DNA of 42,495 nt from Bacteroidales bacterium (GTDB lineage: Bacteria; Bacteroidota; Bacteroidia; Bacteroidales; UBA12077), in assembly GCA_019038645.1 (NCBI GenBank), contig JAHOYT010000044.1:1-42495 (forward strand), read 5' to 3'. The notes below the pieces were generated by a model. The model was given only the letters and a program-made list of their open reading frames with translations, had not been told where the DNA came from and did not search any database. Position numbers and translations under genes: made by a program. The stretch's first letter is position 1; each line of letters starts with the position of its first letter. Below, in pieces: positions 32,173 through 41,221 of this stretch.

Positions 32173-33144
32173 TTAATCCATTGGATTGCGTCTTTTTGAG
32201 CAGGCAGCGACCATTAAATCAAATTCCTGAGCACTGATATCATTAAAATAGTAGTTAATAGGATCTATTGGTTTGTTATATAATTTCACTTCATAATGTA
32301 AATGAGCACCTGTTGAACGACCAGTATTACCAAGGCTTCCAATAACATCACCACGTTTTACTTTTTGTCCCTCATCAACAAATATCTTTTTCAGGTGTGC
32401 ATAAACTGTCTTATAGCCGTACCCATGATCAATAACGACACGATTCCCATATCCATGAAAAGAATAACCGGATTCCACTACAACTCCTTCTCCGGTTGAA
32501 AAAATGTCAGAACCTTCAGGTCCTGTAAAGTCCATACCATGATGCATTGTTGATTTGCCTGTAAAAGGATCCCGTCTTGATCCAAAATAATCACTTATTC
32601 TTGTAAAATCCTTTATAGCTACTGGTTGTATTGCCGGAATACAGGCAATCATTTTTTCCTTGTTCTTTGCTAATTCAATTACTGTATCAAAAGATTTTGA
32701 CTGAACATATATCTTTTTCGAGGTTACATCAACTCTCTTAAATGTTTCTATCAATATATCAGAATTTTCATATCCTTCCAGATCATGATACCGGTTTGTA
32801 CCACCAAAACCTGCTTCTCTAACGGATGGTGGAATAGGTTTCAATTCAAAAATAGATCTGTATAAATAATCATCTCTTTGCTGTATATCGCTGACTATAA
32901 AATCAATATCTCCTAATTGCTCATTTAACATATCATACGCTGATAAAATATTTTCCCGCTCTTCCTCAAGCATTATTACTTTTGGAGTCTTGTAGAACGA
33001 AGTATATGTTAAATTTAACATTAACGCAGAAAATCCCGTAACGAATAAAAACATAAAAGCTCTGGTAAATTTTTGTTTCCAGACTAACTTTACCTTTTTA
33101 AATGTAAGAGTTTTTGAATCAAATTGATATTTGATTTTAGGCAT
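32173..33144 (-). CDS. M23 (LytM) family metallopeptidase, copy A
   Basis: A 323-residue paralogue of the next gene downstream. Transmembrane span about 28-48, coiled segment 58-95, PIPPSVREAGFGGTNRY block (103-119), and a LytM domain with H201 and D205 (HHGMD), catalytic H250 (YAHLKKIF) and H283 (HLHYEV). The ligand positions are identical to those of copy B. It is predicted to be an active periplasmic DD-endopeptidase-type enzyme on a membrane anchor. It is the first gene of a probable copy A-copy B-propeller operon with a good promoter at 33196-33226, divergent from alaS. Confidence 0.93.
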   Translation of the reverse strand: MPKIKYQFDSKTLTFKKVKLVWKQKFTRAFMFLFVTGFSALMLNLTYTSFYKTPKVIMLEEERENILSAYDMLNEQLGDIDFIVSDIQQRDDYLYRSIFELKPIPPSVREAGFGGTNRYHDLEGYENSDILIETFKRVDVTSKKIYVQSKSFDTVIELAKNKEKMIACIPAIQPVAIKDFTRISDYFGSRRDPFTGKSTMHHGMDFTGPEGSDIFSTGEGVVVESGYSFHGYGNRVVIDHGYGYKTVYAHLKKIFVDEGQKVKRGDVIGSLGNTGRSTGAHLHYEVKLYNKPIDPINYYFNDISAQEFDLMVAACSKRRNPMD

Positions 33145-33195
33145 ATTCTAATTAAATCTTTATCAAGTAACTATAAAAAAACATAAGGTTAGCGA

Positions 33196-33226
33196 CAAAT
33201 CTAATTTAAATAAATTAATTTTACAA
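33196..33226 (-). promoter_or_regulatory. Bacteroidota-type promoter of the M23 peptidase operon
   Basis: On the minus strand a TTG (33224-33226) is followed after exactly 20 bases by TAGATTTG (33196-33203), matching the TTG-N19-21-TAnnTTTG consensus of the Bacteroidota primary sigma factor. It sits 51 bases upstream of the ATG of M23 copy A. It is one of the two best full promoters in the window. Confidence 0.6.
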
Positions 33227-33290
33227 CCCTGTTATTATATTATTCTATATTTTAATTAATGAGTTTTAACTGTTTTTAAAATAGGTTTTT

Positions 33291-35909
33291 ATGAATTCGA
33301 AAGAAATCAGAAGTAAATTTTTAAGTTTTTTTGCCGGCAAAAATCATACGATAGTTTCATCAGCCCCAATGGTTGTGAAAAACGATCCGACTCTTATGTT
33401 TACAAATGCGGGAATGAATCAGTTTAAGGATATTTTCTTAGGAAATAATACCGCAAAAAATAAACGTGTTGCCGATTCACAAAAATGTTTGCGGGTTTCC
33501 GGTAAGCATAACGATTTAGAAGAGGTAGGCCACGATACTTATCACCATACAATGTTTGAAATGCTGGGGAACTGGTCTTTTGGTGACTATTTTAAGAAAG
33601 AAGCTATTGAATGGGCATTCGAATTTCTGGTAAAAGAAATGAAAATAAATAAGGACAGATTATATGCTACCATTTTTGAAGGAAGCAAAGATGATAACCT
33701 GGAACTGGATTCCGATGCAAAAGAGCATTGGGAAAAATTTCTTCCTGTTGAACGTATACTAAATGGTTCTAAAAAGGATAATTTTTGGGAAATGGGAGAA
33801 ACAGGCCCTTGTGGACCTTGTTCTGAGATTCATATTGATATAAGAAGTGATGATGAACGAAATAAGATTTCAGGTGCCGAATTAGTAAATAAGGATCACC
33901 CGCTGGTAATAGAAATCTGGAATCTGGTATTTATTCAATATAACAGGAAAGCAAACGGTATTTTAGAATTACTTCCGAATAAACATGTTGATACCGGAAT
34001 GGGTTTTGAAAGACTATGTATGGCATTACAAGGTGTAAATTCGAATTATGATACTGATATTTTTCAGCCTTTGATTCAGGCTATTGCTAAGGATTCTGGT
34101 GTAAAATATGGCAAAGACGAACAATCTGACATTGCTATGCGTGTAATTTCTGACCATTTGAGGGCAATTTGTTTTTCTATTACAGACGGACAGTTACCAT
34201 CAAATGTTAAAGCCGGATATGTTATAAGACGTATTCTTCGTCGTGCAGTAAGGTACGGTTATACCTTTTTAGGTTTTAACGAACCTTTTATTTATAAACT
34301 TATTCATGTTTTAATTGATGTGCTTGGAGATGCATATCCGGAATTAAAAAATCAGAAGGAATTAATTGAAAAAGTAATTTTTGAAGAAGAAACTTCTTTT
34401 TTAAGAACACTCGAAACCGGAATTCGTTTGCTTGATAAAATAATAAAATCCACTGAAGATAAGGATTATAATGTTATTTCGGGTAAAATAGCATTCGAAC
34501 TTTATGACACTTACGGTTTCCCTCTTGATTTAACAGAACTCATTGCAAAAGAACACGATCTTGCAGTAAATAAAAAAGAGTTCGAAGAAGAAATGGAAAA
34601 TCAAAAAAACAGATCGAGAAATGCAGCGAGTATTGATACAGAAGATTGGATTGAACTTTTAAAAGATGATGTAGAAGAATTTGTGGGTTATGATTATTTA
34701 GAAACTGAAATAAAAATTACCAGATATAGAAAAGTAAAACAAAAAAATAAAGAATTATATCAGCTAGTATTTAATATATCTCCATTTTATGCAGAAAGTG
34801 GTGGACAGGTTGGTGATACAGGATATATTGAAGCCAATGATGAAAAAATTAGTATTGTAAATACAATTCAGGAAAACAATTTAACTATTCATATTACAGA
34901 TAAGCTACCTGTTGATCCAAAAGCAGATTTTAAGGCAGTAGTTAATTCTAATAAAAGAGTTTCTACCGCAAATAATCATACTGCAACACATCTTTTGCAT
35001 TATGCCCTAAGAGATATTTTAGGTGAACATGTTGAGCAAAAAGGATCATTAGTGCATCCTGATTATTTACGATTTGATTTTAGTCATTTTCAGAAACTTA
35101 CCGAAGACGAAATAAAACAGATTGAAGTGCTGGTTAATGAAAAAATCAGACAGAATATTTCATTGGAAGAACATCGAAGCATTTCGATAAAAGCAGCTTC
35201 TGACATGGGAGCAATTGCTTTATTTGGTGAAAAATACGATGATACCGTTCGTGTAATAAAATTTGAAGATTCAATTGAGCTTTGTAGCGGAACCCACGTT
35301 TCCAATACCGGACAAATAGGGTTTTTCAAAATCACAAGCGAAAGCTCCATTGCTGCAGGAATTCGAAGAATTGAAGCAATTACAAGTGAAAAGGTAGTTG
35401 AATATGTATTTAATCAGATACAGGAATTAAATGAGATAAAAACTTTATTTAAAAATCCTAAAAATATTGTTGAAAGCGTAAAATCCTTATTCGATGAAGT
35501 TACCGTTTTAAATAAACAAATTGAAGAAATGACCAGTGAGCAGGCTCAGGCAATTAAAAAACACTTAAAAGAGCAAGTACAGGAAATTAATGACGTAAAT
35601 TTTATTGGTTATAAAGTTGGTTTAAATTCTGCCGCTGCCATAAAGGATATTTCCTTTCAGCTTAAAAACGAAATTGAAAATCTTGTTTTGGTTATTGGTG
35701 CTGAAATTAATGGGAAAGCTAGTTTGTCAATAATGATTTCAGAATCTCTTGTAGAAGAAAAAGGATGGCATGCGTCACAAATAATCCGTGGAGTTTCTAA
35801 TGAAATACAGGGTGGTGGTGGAGGTGAAGCGTTTTACGCTAATGCCGGAGGTAAAAACCCGAAAGGTTTGGATGCCGCAATTCAAAAAGTAAAGGAATAT
35901 ATTCAATAA
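33291..35909 (+). CDS. alaS: Alanyl-tRNA synthetase
   Basis: An 872-residue class II aminoacyl-tRNA synthetase. The catalytic domain (about 1-240) has motif 1 around [20 protein letters not shown] and a motif 3 region around [12 protein letters not shown] tRNA-recognition domain follows (about 250-455). The editing domain has the zinc-binding HTATH (H563, H567) and CSGTH (C665, H669), which removes mischarged Ser and Gly. A C-Ala domain ends with the glycine-rich [14 protein letters not shown]. Length is typical. The start fits the usual [13 protein letters not shown]-terminus. It is divergent from the M23 operon across a 146-bp region. Confidence 0.98.
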   Translation: MNSKEIRSKFLSFFAGKNHTIVSSAPMVVKNDPTLMFTNAGMNQFKDIFLGNNTAKNKRVADSQKCLRVSGKHNDLEEVGHDTYHHTMFEMLGNWSFGDYFKKEAIEWAFEFLVKEMKINKDRLYATIFEGSKDDNLELDSDAKEHWEKFLPVERILNGSKKDNFWEMGETGPCGPCSEIHIDIRSDDERNKISGAELVNKDHPLVIEIWNLVFIQYNRKANGILELLPNKHVDTGMGFERLCMALQGVNSNYDTDIFQPLIQAIAKDSGVKYGKDEQSDIAMRVISDHLRAICFSITDGQLPSNVKAGYVIRRILRRAVRYGYTFLGFNEPFIYKLIHVLIDVLGDAYPELKNQKELIEKVIFEEETSFLRTLETGIRLLDKIIKSTEDKDYNVISGKIAFELYDTYGFPLDLTELIAKEHDLAVNKKEFEEEMENQKNRSRNAASIDTEDWIELLKDDVEEFVGYDYLETEIKITRYRKVKQKNKELYQLVFNISPFYAESGGQVGDTGYIEANDEKISIVNTIQENNLTIHITDKLPVDPKADFKAVVNSNKRVSTANNHTATHLLHYALRDILGEHVEQKGSLVHPDYLRFDFSHFQKLTEDEIKQIEVLVNEKIRQNISLEEHRSISIKAASDMGAIALFGEKYDDTVRVIKFEDSIELCSGTHVSNTGQIGFFKITSESSIAAGIRRIEAITSEKVVEYVFNQIQELNEIKTLFKNPKNIVESVKSLFDEVTVLNKQIEEMTSEQAQAIKKHLKEQVQEINDVNFIGYKVGLNSAAAIKDISFQLKNEIENLVLVIGAEINGKASLSIMISESLVEEKGWHASQIIRGVSNEIQGGGGGEAFYANAGGKNPKGLDAAIQKVKEYIQ

Positions 35910-35917
35910 ATAATTTA

Positions 35918-36133
35918 TTAGAAATCTGCCATGTATTTAATTGAGTAATCTTTTTTGTTAATTACAAGATTGCTCCGTTTTAATAGCAATAACTCCGAAT
36001 ACTTTTCTGCTTTTTAGGATTAATTCCCGCTAATAAAACAATACATGTTATTGTGTTTTCTTATACTTAAAATCATTCTTTTTTTTCGACCGGACTATTC
36101 TTCAACTAATTCATGCTTACCTACTTTAAGCAT
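35918..36133 (-). pseudogene. Possible decayed small gene with three internal stops
   Basis: In one minus-strand frame, an ATG at 36133 leads through 72 codons to a TAA at 35918, interrupted by only three stops (codons 13, 38 and 40). The translated pieces look protein-like: MLKVGKHELVEE, SGRKKRMILSIRKHNNMYCF, and a 31-residue stretch ending YSIKYMADF. I do not recognise the family. AT-rich sequence produces such stretches by chance, so this is a weak suggestion of a pseudogene remnant and not a gene call. Confidence 0.2.
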
Positions 36134-36203
36134 TAACAACAATTGTGTGTAAGGCTAAACCTCTTTAACAATAAGACTTTCTGATAAATTATGATAAAAT
36201 AAA

Positions 36204-36219
36204 TAAATTTGTATATTTG
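36204..36219 (+). promoter_or_regulatory. Two adjoining -7 boxes upstream of the acyl-CoA synthetase gene
   Basis: TAAATTTG (36204-36211) and TATATTTG (36212-36219) lie back to back, both matching TAnnTTTG, 27-35 bases before the ATG at 36247. A -33 TTG at the right distance is not clear for either, but the position is right for a promoter. Confidence 0.45.
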
Positions 36220-36246
36220 GAATCCAAACTCTTAAATTTTTAGACT

Positions 36247-38034
36247 ATGAACATTACTAGAACTTTTGATTTACTGGACAGATACAAAGAATTATACGAT
36301 ATTGAAGATGCCCTCGTTGGAAAAGAAGACGGTAAATGGGTAAAATACAGTTCTTCGGATTACATTAATTATGCTAATTGGATAAGTTATGGTCTTTTAG
36401 CATTAGGTTTTAAAAAAGGAGATAAAGTTGCTACGATATCAAACAATAGACCTGAATGGAATTTTGTTGATATGGGCTTTGCGCAAATTGGGGTGATTCA
36501 TGTTCCAATATATCCAACCATTGGATCGGAAGAATATGAGTATATATTTAAACACTCTGAAGCAAAGGCAGTTATTGTATCAAGCAAATCATTGTGGAGT
36601 AAAATAAGTTCTGTTGTTAAGAATGTTGATTCAATAAAATCACTTTATTCATTTGACGATATTGAAGAATTACCCTCATGGAATACCATTATTGAAGAAG
36701 GAAAAAAGAACGAAGAAAAATATAAAGACGAAGTACAAAAAATTAAAGCCGGCATTGAAAAAGATGAAATGGTTACTTTAATTTATACTTCGGGAACAAC
36801 AGGATTCCCAAAAGGAGTTATGCTTACTCACAATAACTTGGTTTCAAATATTGTTAGCACAACAAAAGCGCATAGTTTAGGATTGGGACACAGAGCATTA
36901 AGCTTTTTACCCTTATGTCATGTATTGGAACGTATGCTAAATTATCATTTGCAATATAAAGGAATGAGTGTATACTATGCCGAAAGCCTTGGGACAATTA
37001 CAACTGATATCAAAGAGGTGAAACCACATATGTTCGGTACAGTTCCTCGCTTATTAGAGAGAGTATATGATGGAATAATTGGAAAAGGACGTAACCTTTC
37101 TTTCATTAAAAAACAAATCTTTTTCTGGGCAGTAAATCTTGGATTAAGATATCGTATAAATAATAAGCATCGGTATTTTTATAATTTCAAACTTAAAATT
37201 GCACGCAAACTGATTTTTAGTAAATGGCAAGAAGCTTTAGGTGGTGAAGAACTTTTAATAGTTTGTGGTGGAGCTGCTCTGCAAGTTCGATTAGCAAAAA
37301 TATTTACGGCAGTAGGATTTACAGTTCTGGAAGGTTATGGTCTAACTGAGACTTCTCCTGTAATAGCAGTAAATACTAAAACACCGGAAGCTATCAAATT
37401 TGGGACAGTTGGTCCAATACTTGAAAATATTGAGGTTAGAATCGCAGATGACGGCGAAATATTATCCAAAGGTCCAAATTTAATGTTGGGTTATTACAAA
37501 GCTCCGGAACTTACTAAAGAAGCTATTGATGAAGACGGCTGGTTTCATACAGGTGATATTGGACATGTTGACAAAGCAGGCTTCCTGAAAATTACGGATC
37601 GCAAGAAAGAAATGTTTAAATCTTCAAGTGGTAAATACATTGCTCCACAGGTAATTGAAAATAAATTTAAAGAATCATTTTTTATTGAGCAGTTAATGGT
37701 TATAGGAGAAAATGAAAAATTTGCAAGTGCTTTATTATCGCCCAATTTTAAATTTTTACATGATTGGTGCTCTATTCATAACGTTCAATATCGCGATAAT
37801 AAAGATTTAGTTACTACACCAAAAGTTATAGCTCGTTATCAGAAAGAAGTAACCAAATATAATTTAACACTGGGCGAACACGAAAAAATTAAACGATTCA
37901 GGCTTGTTTGTGAAGAATGGAGCCCGGACACTGGAGAATTATCACCTACACAAAAATTAAAGCGAAATTTTGTTACTGAAAAGTACAAAAAAATTATAGC
38001 TGAAATATATCAGCACGACAAAAAACAAAAATAG
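36247..38034 (+). CDS. AMP-dependent long-chain acyl-CoA synthetase (FadD/COG1022 type)
   Basis: A 595-residue adenylate-forming enzyme that activates fatty acids to acyl-CoA via acyl-AMP. The phosphate loop is YTSGTTGFPKG (180-190), the A5 motif GYGLTET is at 363-369, A7 is FHTGD with D437, and A8 is ITDRKKEMFKSSSGKYIAP with the hinge and the beginning of the small C-terminal domain. The long insertion before the C-terminal end and the overall length fit the AMP-binding long-chain synthetases common in Bacteroidota. It is probably membrane-associated in the cytosol. It is a single-gene unit closed by a strong bidirectional terminator. Confidence 0.93.
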   Translation: MNITRTFDLLDRYKELYDIEDALVGKEDGKWVKYSSSDYINYANWISYGLLALGFKKGDKVATISNNRPEWNFVDMGFAQIGVIHVPIYPTIGSEEYEYIFKHSEAKAVIVSSKSLWSKISSVVKNVDSIKSLYSFDDIEELPSWNTIIEEGKKNEEKYKDEVQKIKAGIEKDEMVTLIYTSGTTGFPKGVMLTHNNLVSNIVSTTKAHSLGLGHRALSFLPLCHVLERMLNYHLQYKGMSVYYAESLGTITTDIKEVKPHMFGTVPRLLERVYDGIIGKGRNLSFIKKQIFFWAVNLGLRYRINNKHRYFYNFKLKIARKLIFSKWQEALGGEELLIVCGGAALQVRLAKIFTAVGFTVLEGYGLTETSPVIAVNTKTPEAIKFGTVGPILENIEVRIADDGEILSKGPNLMLGYYKAPELTKEAIDEDGWFHTGDIGHVDKAGFLKITDRKKEMFKSSSGKYIAPQVIENKFKESFFIEQLMVIGENEKFASALLSPNFKFLHDWCSIHNVQYRDNKDLVTTPKVIARYQKEVTKYNLTLGEHEKIKRFRLVCEEWSPDTGELSPTQKLKRNFVTEKYKKIIAEIYQHDKKQK

Positions 38035-38085
38035 TTTAATTTCAAATTTTGTTGGTGAAATTAATACTGAATAAAAAATACAGTT

Positions 38086-38121
38086 AAGAAAAGCGCTCCG
38101 AAATTCAGGAGCGCTTTTCTT
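38086..38121. terminator. Bidirectional terminator between the acyl-CoA synthetase and symporter genes
   Basis: AAGAAAAGCGCTCC (38086-38099) pairs perfectly over 14 bp with GGAGCGCTTTTCTT (38108-38121) around an 8-base loop. Built-in A and T runs serve both strands. It sits between convergent genes and ends four bases before the symporter stop codon. Confidence 0.9.
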
Positions 38122-38125
38122 ATTA

Positions 38126-39622
38126 TCAATTATCTATATTTTTCTCTTTAAAAATAAATAAGCCCAGAAAAGTTAATAAGCCATTTAAAATTAACAATTC
38201 AAATCCAAACTGATAACCGTTAAAAATTACCTCAGAATAATGACTTAATACAAAACAGATAACAGGCGATAAAACAGCAATTACCGGAATAAGCCTATCC
38301 TTTGTTTTAAATTTTGTAAATAACCCAAATGCATAAAGGCCCAATAATGGCCCATATGTATATCCGGCTACCCTGAAAACCGCAGTAATAACATTTTCGT
38401 TATTTAAATATTTAAAAAGTACAATCACTGTAAATATTAAAGCCGAAAACATTAAATGTACTCTTCTTTTTACTTTCCTTATTTGATTATCCTGACGGTT
38501 AATATCTAAATTTAAAAAATCTATTGAAAAAGCTGTAGTAAGAGATGTAAGTGCAGAATCTGCACTTGAAAAGGCAGCAGCAATAATCCCAAGAAGAAAT
38601 ACAATTCCCGCCAAAAGACCTGAATAATTCAATGCAAGAACAGGAAATAAGTAATCTGTATTATATTGTATCCCATCAAAAATAAATAAAAGTTTCCCTT
38701 CCGGGTCACTAAAAAATTCAATTCCAACTTCATTTGCAAACATAAATAACACAGCTCCAAGGAATAAGAAAAGTAAGTTTACGGGCAACAATGATAAACT
38801 AAACCACAACATATTTTTTTGTGCATCTTTTATGTTTTTACACGTCAGGTTTTTCTGCATCATATCCTGATCAAGACCAGTCATGGCAATTGCTATGAAA
38901 GCACCTGCAAAAAACTGTTTGAAGAAATTTATTCCGGATTTCCAGTCACTAACAAATATGTCTGATTTATCCGAAATTCTTACTTCGTTAATAAGTTCAG
39001 TCAAAGCAAAACCCATTTGATCCTTAATGATATAGATTGTAATAATAATTGCTGTAATCATGAAAAACGTTTGCAATGTATCTGTCCATACAATAGTTTT
39101 TATACCAGAACGAAACGTATATACCCAAATTAACGAGATAGTAACCAAAACGGTAACTGCAAAAGGAACATTTAAAGCATTAAAGAATGCTATTTGCAAA
39201 ACGCCAGCTACTAAAAATAATCGAAAAGAAGCACCAATGGTTCTTGATAACAGAAAAAATCCCGATCCTGTCAAATAGGCCATTTTTCCGAAACGCTGCT
39301 TTAAGTACGTATAAATACTAACCAGATTTAGCTTATAATACAATGGAAGTAATACAGTAGCAATAATAAAATACCCGACTAAATAGCCCATTACCATCTG
39401 AAAATAAGCAAATCCTGTATTTCCAACATCGCCAGGAACCGAAATAAATGTTACTCCTGACAATGATGCTCCGATCATTCCAAATGCAACCAAAAACCAC
39501 GGCGATTTTCTGTTCGCTGTAAAAAAGGAAGCTGTATCTGATTTTCTGGAAGTAATAGAGGATATTAACATTAACACTAAAAAGTATCCTGTTATTATGC
39601 TAAAAACTAAAGTCGGTGACAT
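38126..39622 (-). CDS. Sodium:solute symporter family protein
   Basis: A polytopic inner-membrane transporter of the SSS family. From the ATG at 39622 it has 498 residues (MSPTLVFSIITGYFLVLM start). An ATG 15 codons earlier (39667) would add a hydrophobic but untypical extension. Twelve or thirteen spans are visible. Characteristic pieces are GMIGASLSGVTFISVPGDVG early in the chain, with the SSS ion-site region, VWTDTLQTFFMITAIIITI, and LGIIAAAFSSADSALTSLTT, the family signature helix 8 segment. Na+-coupled uptake is expected. The substrate (sugar, amino acid, vitamin or nucleoside) cannot be determined. Divergent from recR. Confidence 0.93.
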   Translation of the reverse strand: MSPTLVFSIITGYFLVLMLISSITSRKSDTASFFTANRKSPWFLVAFGMIGASLSGVTFISVPGDVGNTGFAYFQMVMGYLVGYFIIATVLLPLYYKLNLVSIYTYLKQRFGKMAYLTGSGFFLLSRTIGASFRLFLVAGVLQIAFFNALNVPFAVTVLVTISLIWVYTFRSGIKTIVWTDTLQTFFMITAIIITIYIIKDQMGFALTELINEVRISDKSDIFVSDWKSGINFFKQFFAGAFIAIAMTGLDQDMMQKNLTCKNIKDAQKNMLWFSLSLLPVNLLFLFLGAVLFMFANEVGIEFFSDPEGKLLFIFDGIQYNTDYLFPVLALNYSGLLAGIVFLLGIIAAAFSSADSALTSLTTAFSIDFLNLDINRQDNQIRKVKRRVHLMFSALIFTVIVLFKYLNNENVITAVFRVAGYTYGPLLGLYAFGLFTKFKTKDRLIPVIAVLSPVICFVLSHYSEVIFNGYQFGFELLILNGLLTFLGLFIFKEKNIDN

Positions 39623-39671
39623 ATTATTATATTTTAAATACAAGGATAAAAAAAACAATTGTAACAAAAAA

Positions 39672-39702
39672 TTGCTAATCGCCGGGTTTGATATTATTTT
39701 TG
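39672..39702 (+). promoter_or_regulatory. Bacteroidota-type promoter of recR
   Basis: TTG (39672-39674), a 20-base spacer and TATTTTTG (39695-39702) match TTG-N20-TAnnTTTG. The box ends 27 bases before the recR ATG at 39730. One of the two best full promoters in the window. Confidence 0.6.
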
Positions 39703-39729
39703 GGGATAACTTAATATTATATTTTTAGA

Positions 39730-40350
39730 ATGAATATACAGAATTTTACCTCCAAATTGTTAGAAAGTGCAGTTGATGAATTTTCAAAATTGCCCGGGAT
39801 CGGAAGAAAAACGGCACTACGATTAGTACTTCATTTATTAAATCAGGAAAAAGAAGATGTAACACATTTTGGAGAAACTCTAATAAAGCTCAGGAACGAA
39901 ATAAAGCACTGCACGAGTTGTAATACAATTTCAGATACTGATATTTGCAATATATGTAATGATTTATCGCGGGATACTTCTGTTATTTGTGTTGTTGAAA
40001 ACGCAAGAGATGTAATGTCTGTTGAAAACACACATCAGTTTAATGGTATTTACCATGTGTTAGGTGGTATTATTTCGCCGATGGATGGTATCGGGCCAAA
40101 TGATTTAAAAATCGACACACTTAAGAAAAAACTTGAAGACGGTATCGTTAAAGAGTTGATTTTTGCTTTGAGTACAACAATGGAAGGTGATACAACCAAT
40201 TTTTATTTATACAAGAAATTTAAAAACTATAATATTAAAATTACAACTCTTGCAAGAGGTGTTGCTATTGGAGACGAACTGGAATACGCTGATGAAATAA
40301 CACTGGGCAGGTCGATTGTTAACAGAACTTTGTTTGAATCTTCCGTTTAA
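39730..40350 (+). CDS. recR: Recombination protein RecR
   Basis: A 206-residue DNA-repair protein that, with RecO, loads RecA at ssDNA gaps. A helix-hairpin-helix DNA-binding segment lies at about 17-36 ([14 protein letters not shown]). A C4 zinc finger follows with C61, C64, C73 and C76. A Toprim domain (about 85-170) carries the conserved VVENARDV start and the [14 protein letters not shown] block. A C-terminal Walker-B-like segment ends [20 protein letters not shown]. Length matches the family (E. coli 201). It has its own promoter and is divergent from the symporter. Confidence 0.97.
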   Translation: MNIQNFTSKLLESAVDEFSKLPGIGRKTALRLVLHLLNQEKEDVTHFGETLIKLRNEIKHCTSCNTISDTDICNICNDLSRDTSVICVVENARDVMSVENTHQFNGIYHVLGGIISPMDGIGPNDLKIDTLKKKLEDGIVKELIFALSTTMEGDTTNFYLYKKFKNYNIKITTLARGVAIGDELEYADEITLGRSIVNRTLFESSV

Positions 40351-40416
40351 GCTTACAAAATTGAAAAATATTTATTATTTTCACGAAGTAAAGCATCTGT
40401 TTTAAATTAAAACAAA

Positions 40417-41154
40417 ATGAAGCATTTTCTTTTTATAATTTCAATTTTAATTCTAAATACATCTCTTTATTCTCAACCTGATGTAAAATCATTGGTAAAT
40501 ATGGGTACCCAGCTGATTTCGCTGAATAATTACGAAGAAGCACTGGAAAAGTTCAATGAAGCACTGGATTACCTTCCTTCATATGCTCCGGCATTAGACG
40601 GTAAGGCAAGTTTACTGATATTAATGGAAGATTATAAAGGCGCGGGAAAAATAATTGAAAATGCAATAGAAAAAAACTCAGATTATCCACAGTTTTATTT
40701 AACCAGAGGGAAGGTTCTTATTCATAAAGGAAAATTCAAAGATGCAATAGAAGATTTAAACAGAGCTCTTGATCTTGCTCAGGGAATAAGTGATAAAGCA
40801 TTTGAAAATAAAATTTATGTAAACAGAGGTGCTGCATATCAAAAATTAATGGCTTATGATGAAGCGCTTAATGATTATTCTAAAGCAATCCAACTCGATG
40901 ACAGCAACCCTAATGTATTTATTTACAGAGGATATCTTTATTATCAGACTATGGAATATGAAGAAGCACTTAAAGATTTTAATACGGTGATAGAAATTGA
41001 TCCGGAAAACCCTTTTGCATATTATAACCGGGGAATGATATATATTAAACAGGTAAAAGACGATGAAGCCTGTGAAGATTTTCACAAGGCATGCGAATTA
41101 GGAAATACTAATGCCTGTAAAATGGTTGTAAGCCGATGTATCGATTTTAAATAA
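40417..41154 (+). CDS. Secreted tetratricopeptide-repeat protein
   Basis: A 245-residue protein. An N-terminal signal peptide (about 1-19, ending LYS-Q) is followed by five to six TPR units from about 25 to 225, for example NYEEALEKFNEALDYLPSYA, FKDAIEDLNRALDL, YDEALNDYSKAIQLDDSNP, and YEEALKDFNTVIEIDPENPF. It ends with the C-terminal CEDFHKACELGNTNAC cap often found on Bacteroidota TPR proteins. It is a protein-protein interaction scaffold in the periplasm or on the membrane. The partner is unknown. It is 66 bp after recR and closed by a strong terminator. Confidence 0.88.
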   Translation: MKHFLFIISILILNTSLYSQPDVKSLVNMGTQLISLNNYEEALEKFNEALDYLPSYAPALDGKASLLILMEDYKGAGKIIENAIEKNSDYPQFYLTRGKVLIHKGKFKDAIEDLNRALDLAQGISDKAFENKIYVNRGAAYQKLMAYDEALNDYSKAIQLDDSNPNVFIYRGYLYYQTMEYEEALKDFNTVIEIDPENPFAYYNRGMIYIKQVKDDEACEDFHKACELGNTNACKMVVSRCIDFK

Positions 41155-41168
41155 TTAATATTACAATA

Positions 41169-41202
41169 AAAAAAGAGAGCTCAAAACAGAGCTCTCTTTT
41201 TT
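41169..41202. terminator. Bidirectional terminator between the TPR and porin-like genes
   Basis: AAAAAAGAGAGCTC (41169-41182) pairs over 14 bp with GAGCTCTCTTTTTT (41189-41202) around a 6-base loop. The built-in A and T runs make it work for the TPR gene and for the convergent porin-like gene. Confidence 0.9.
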
Positions 41203-41221
41203 GTTCAAATCATTTGCAAAT

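Larger units (their letters stand above)
35910..36246. other. 337-bp intergenic region between alaS and the acyl-CoA synthetase gene
   Basis: The longest gene-free stretch of the window. I see no RNA gene and no good terminator after alaS. It contains a possible decayed minus-strand small gene (35918-36133) and, close to the right end, two overlapping TAnnTTTG boxes (36204-36219) that probably serve the downstream synthetase. Confidence 0.6.

Noticed and set aside
39623-39667. N-terminal extension of the sodium:solute symporter from the upstream ATG
   Set aside because: The extra 15 residues precede the usual SSS start helix, and the internal ATG at 39622 gives the expected family N-terminus.
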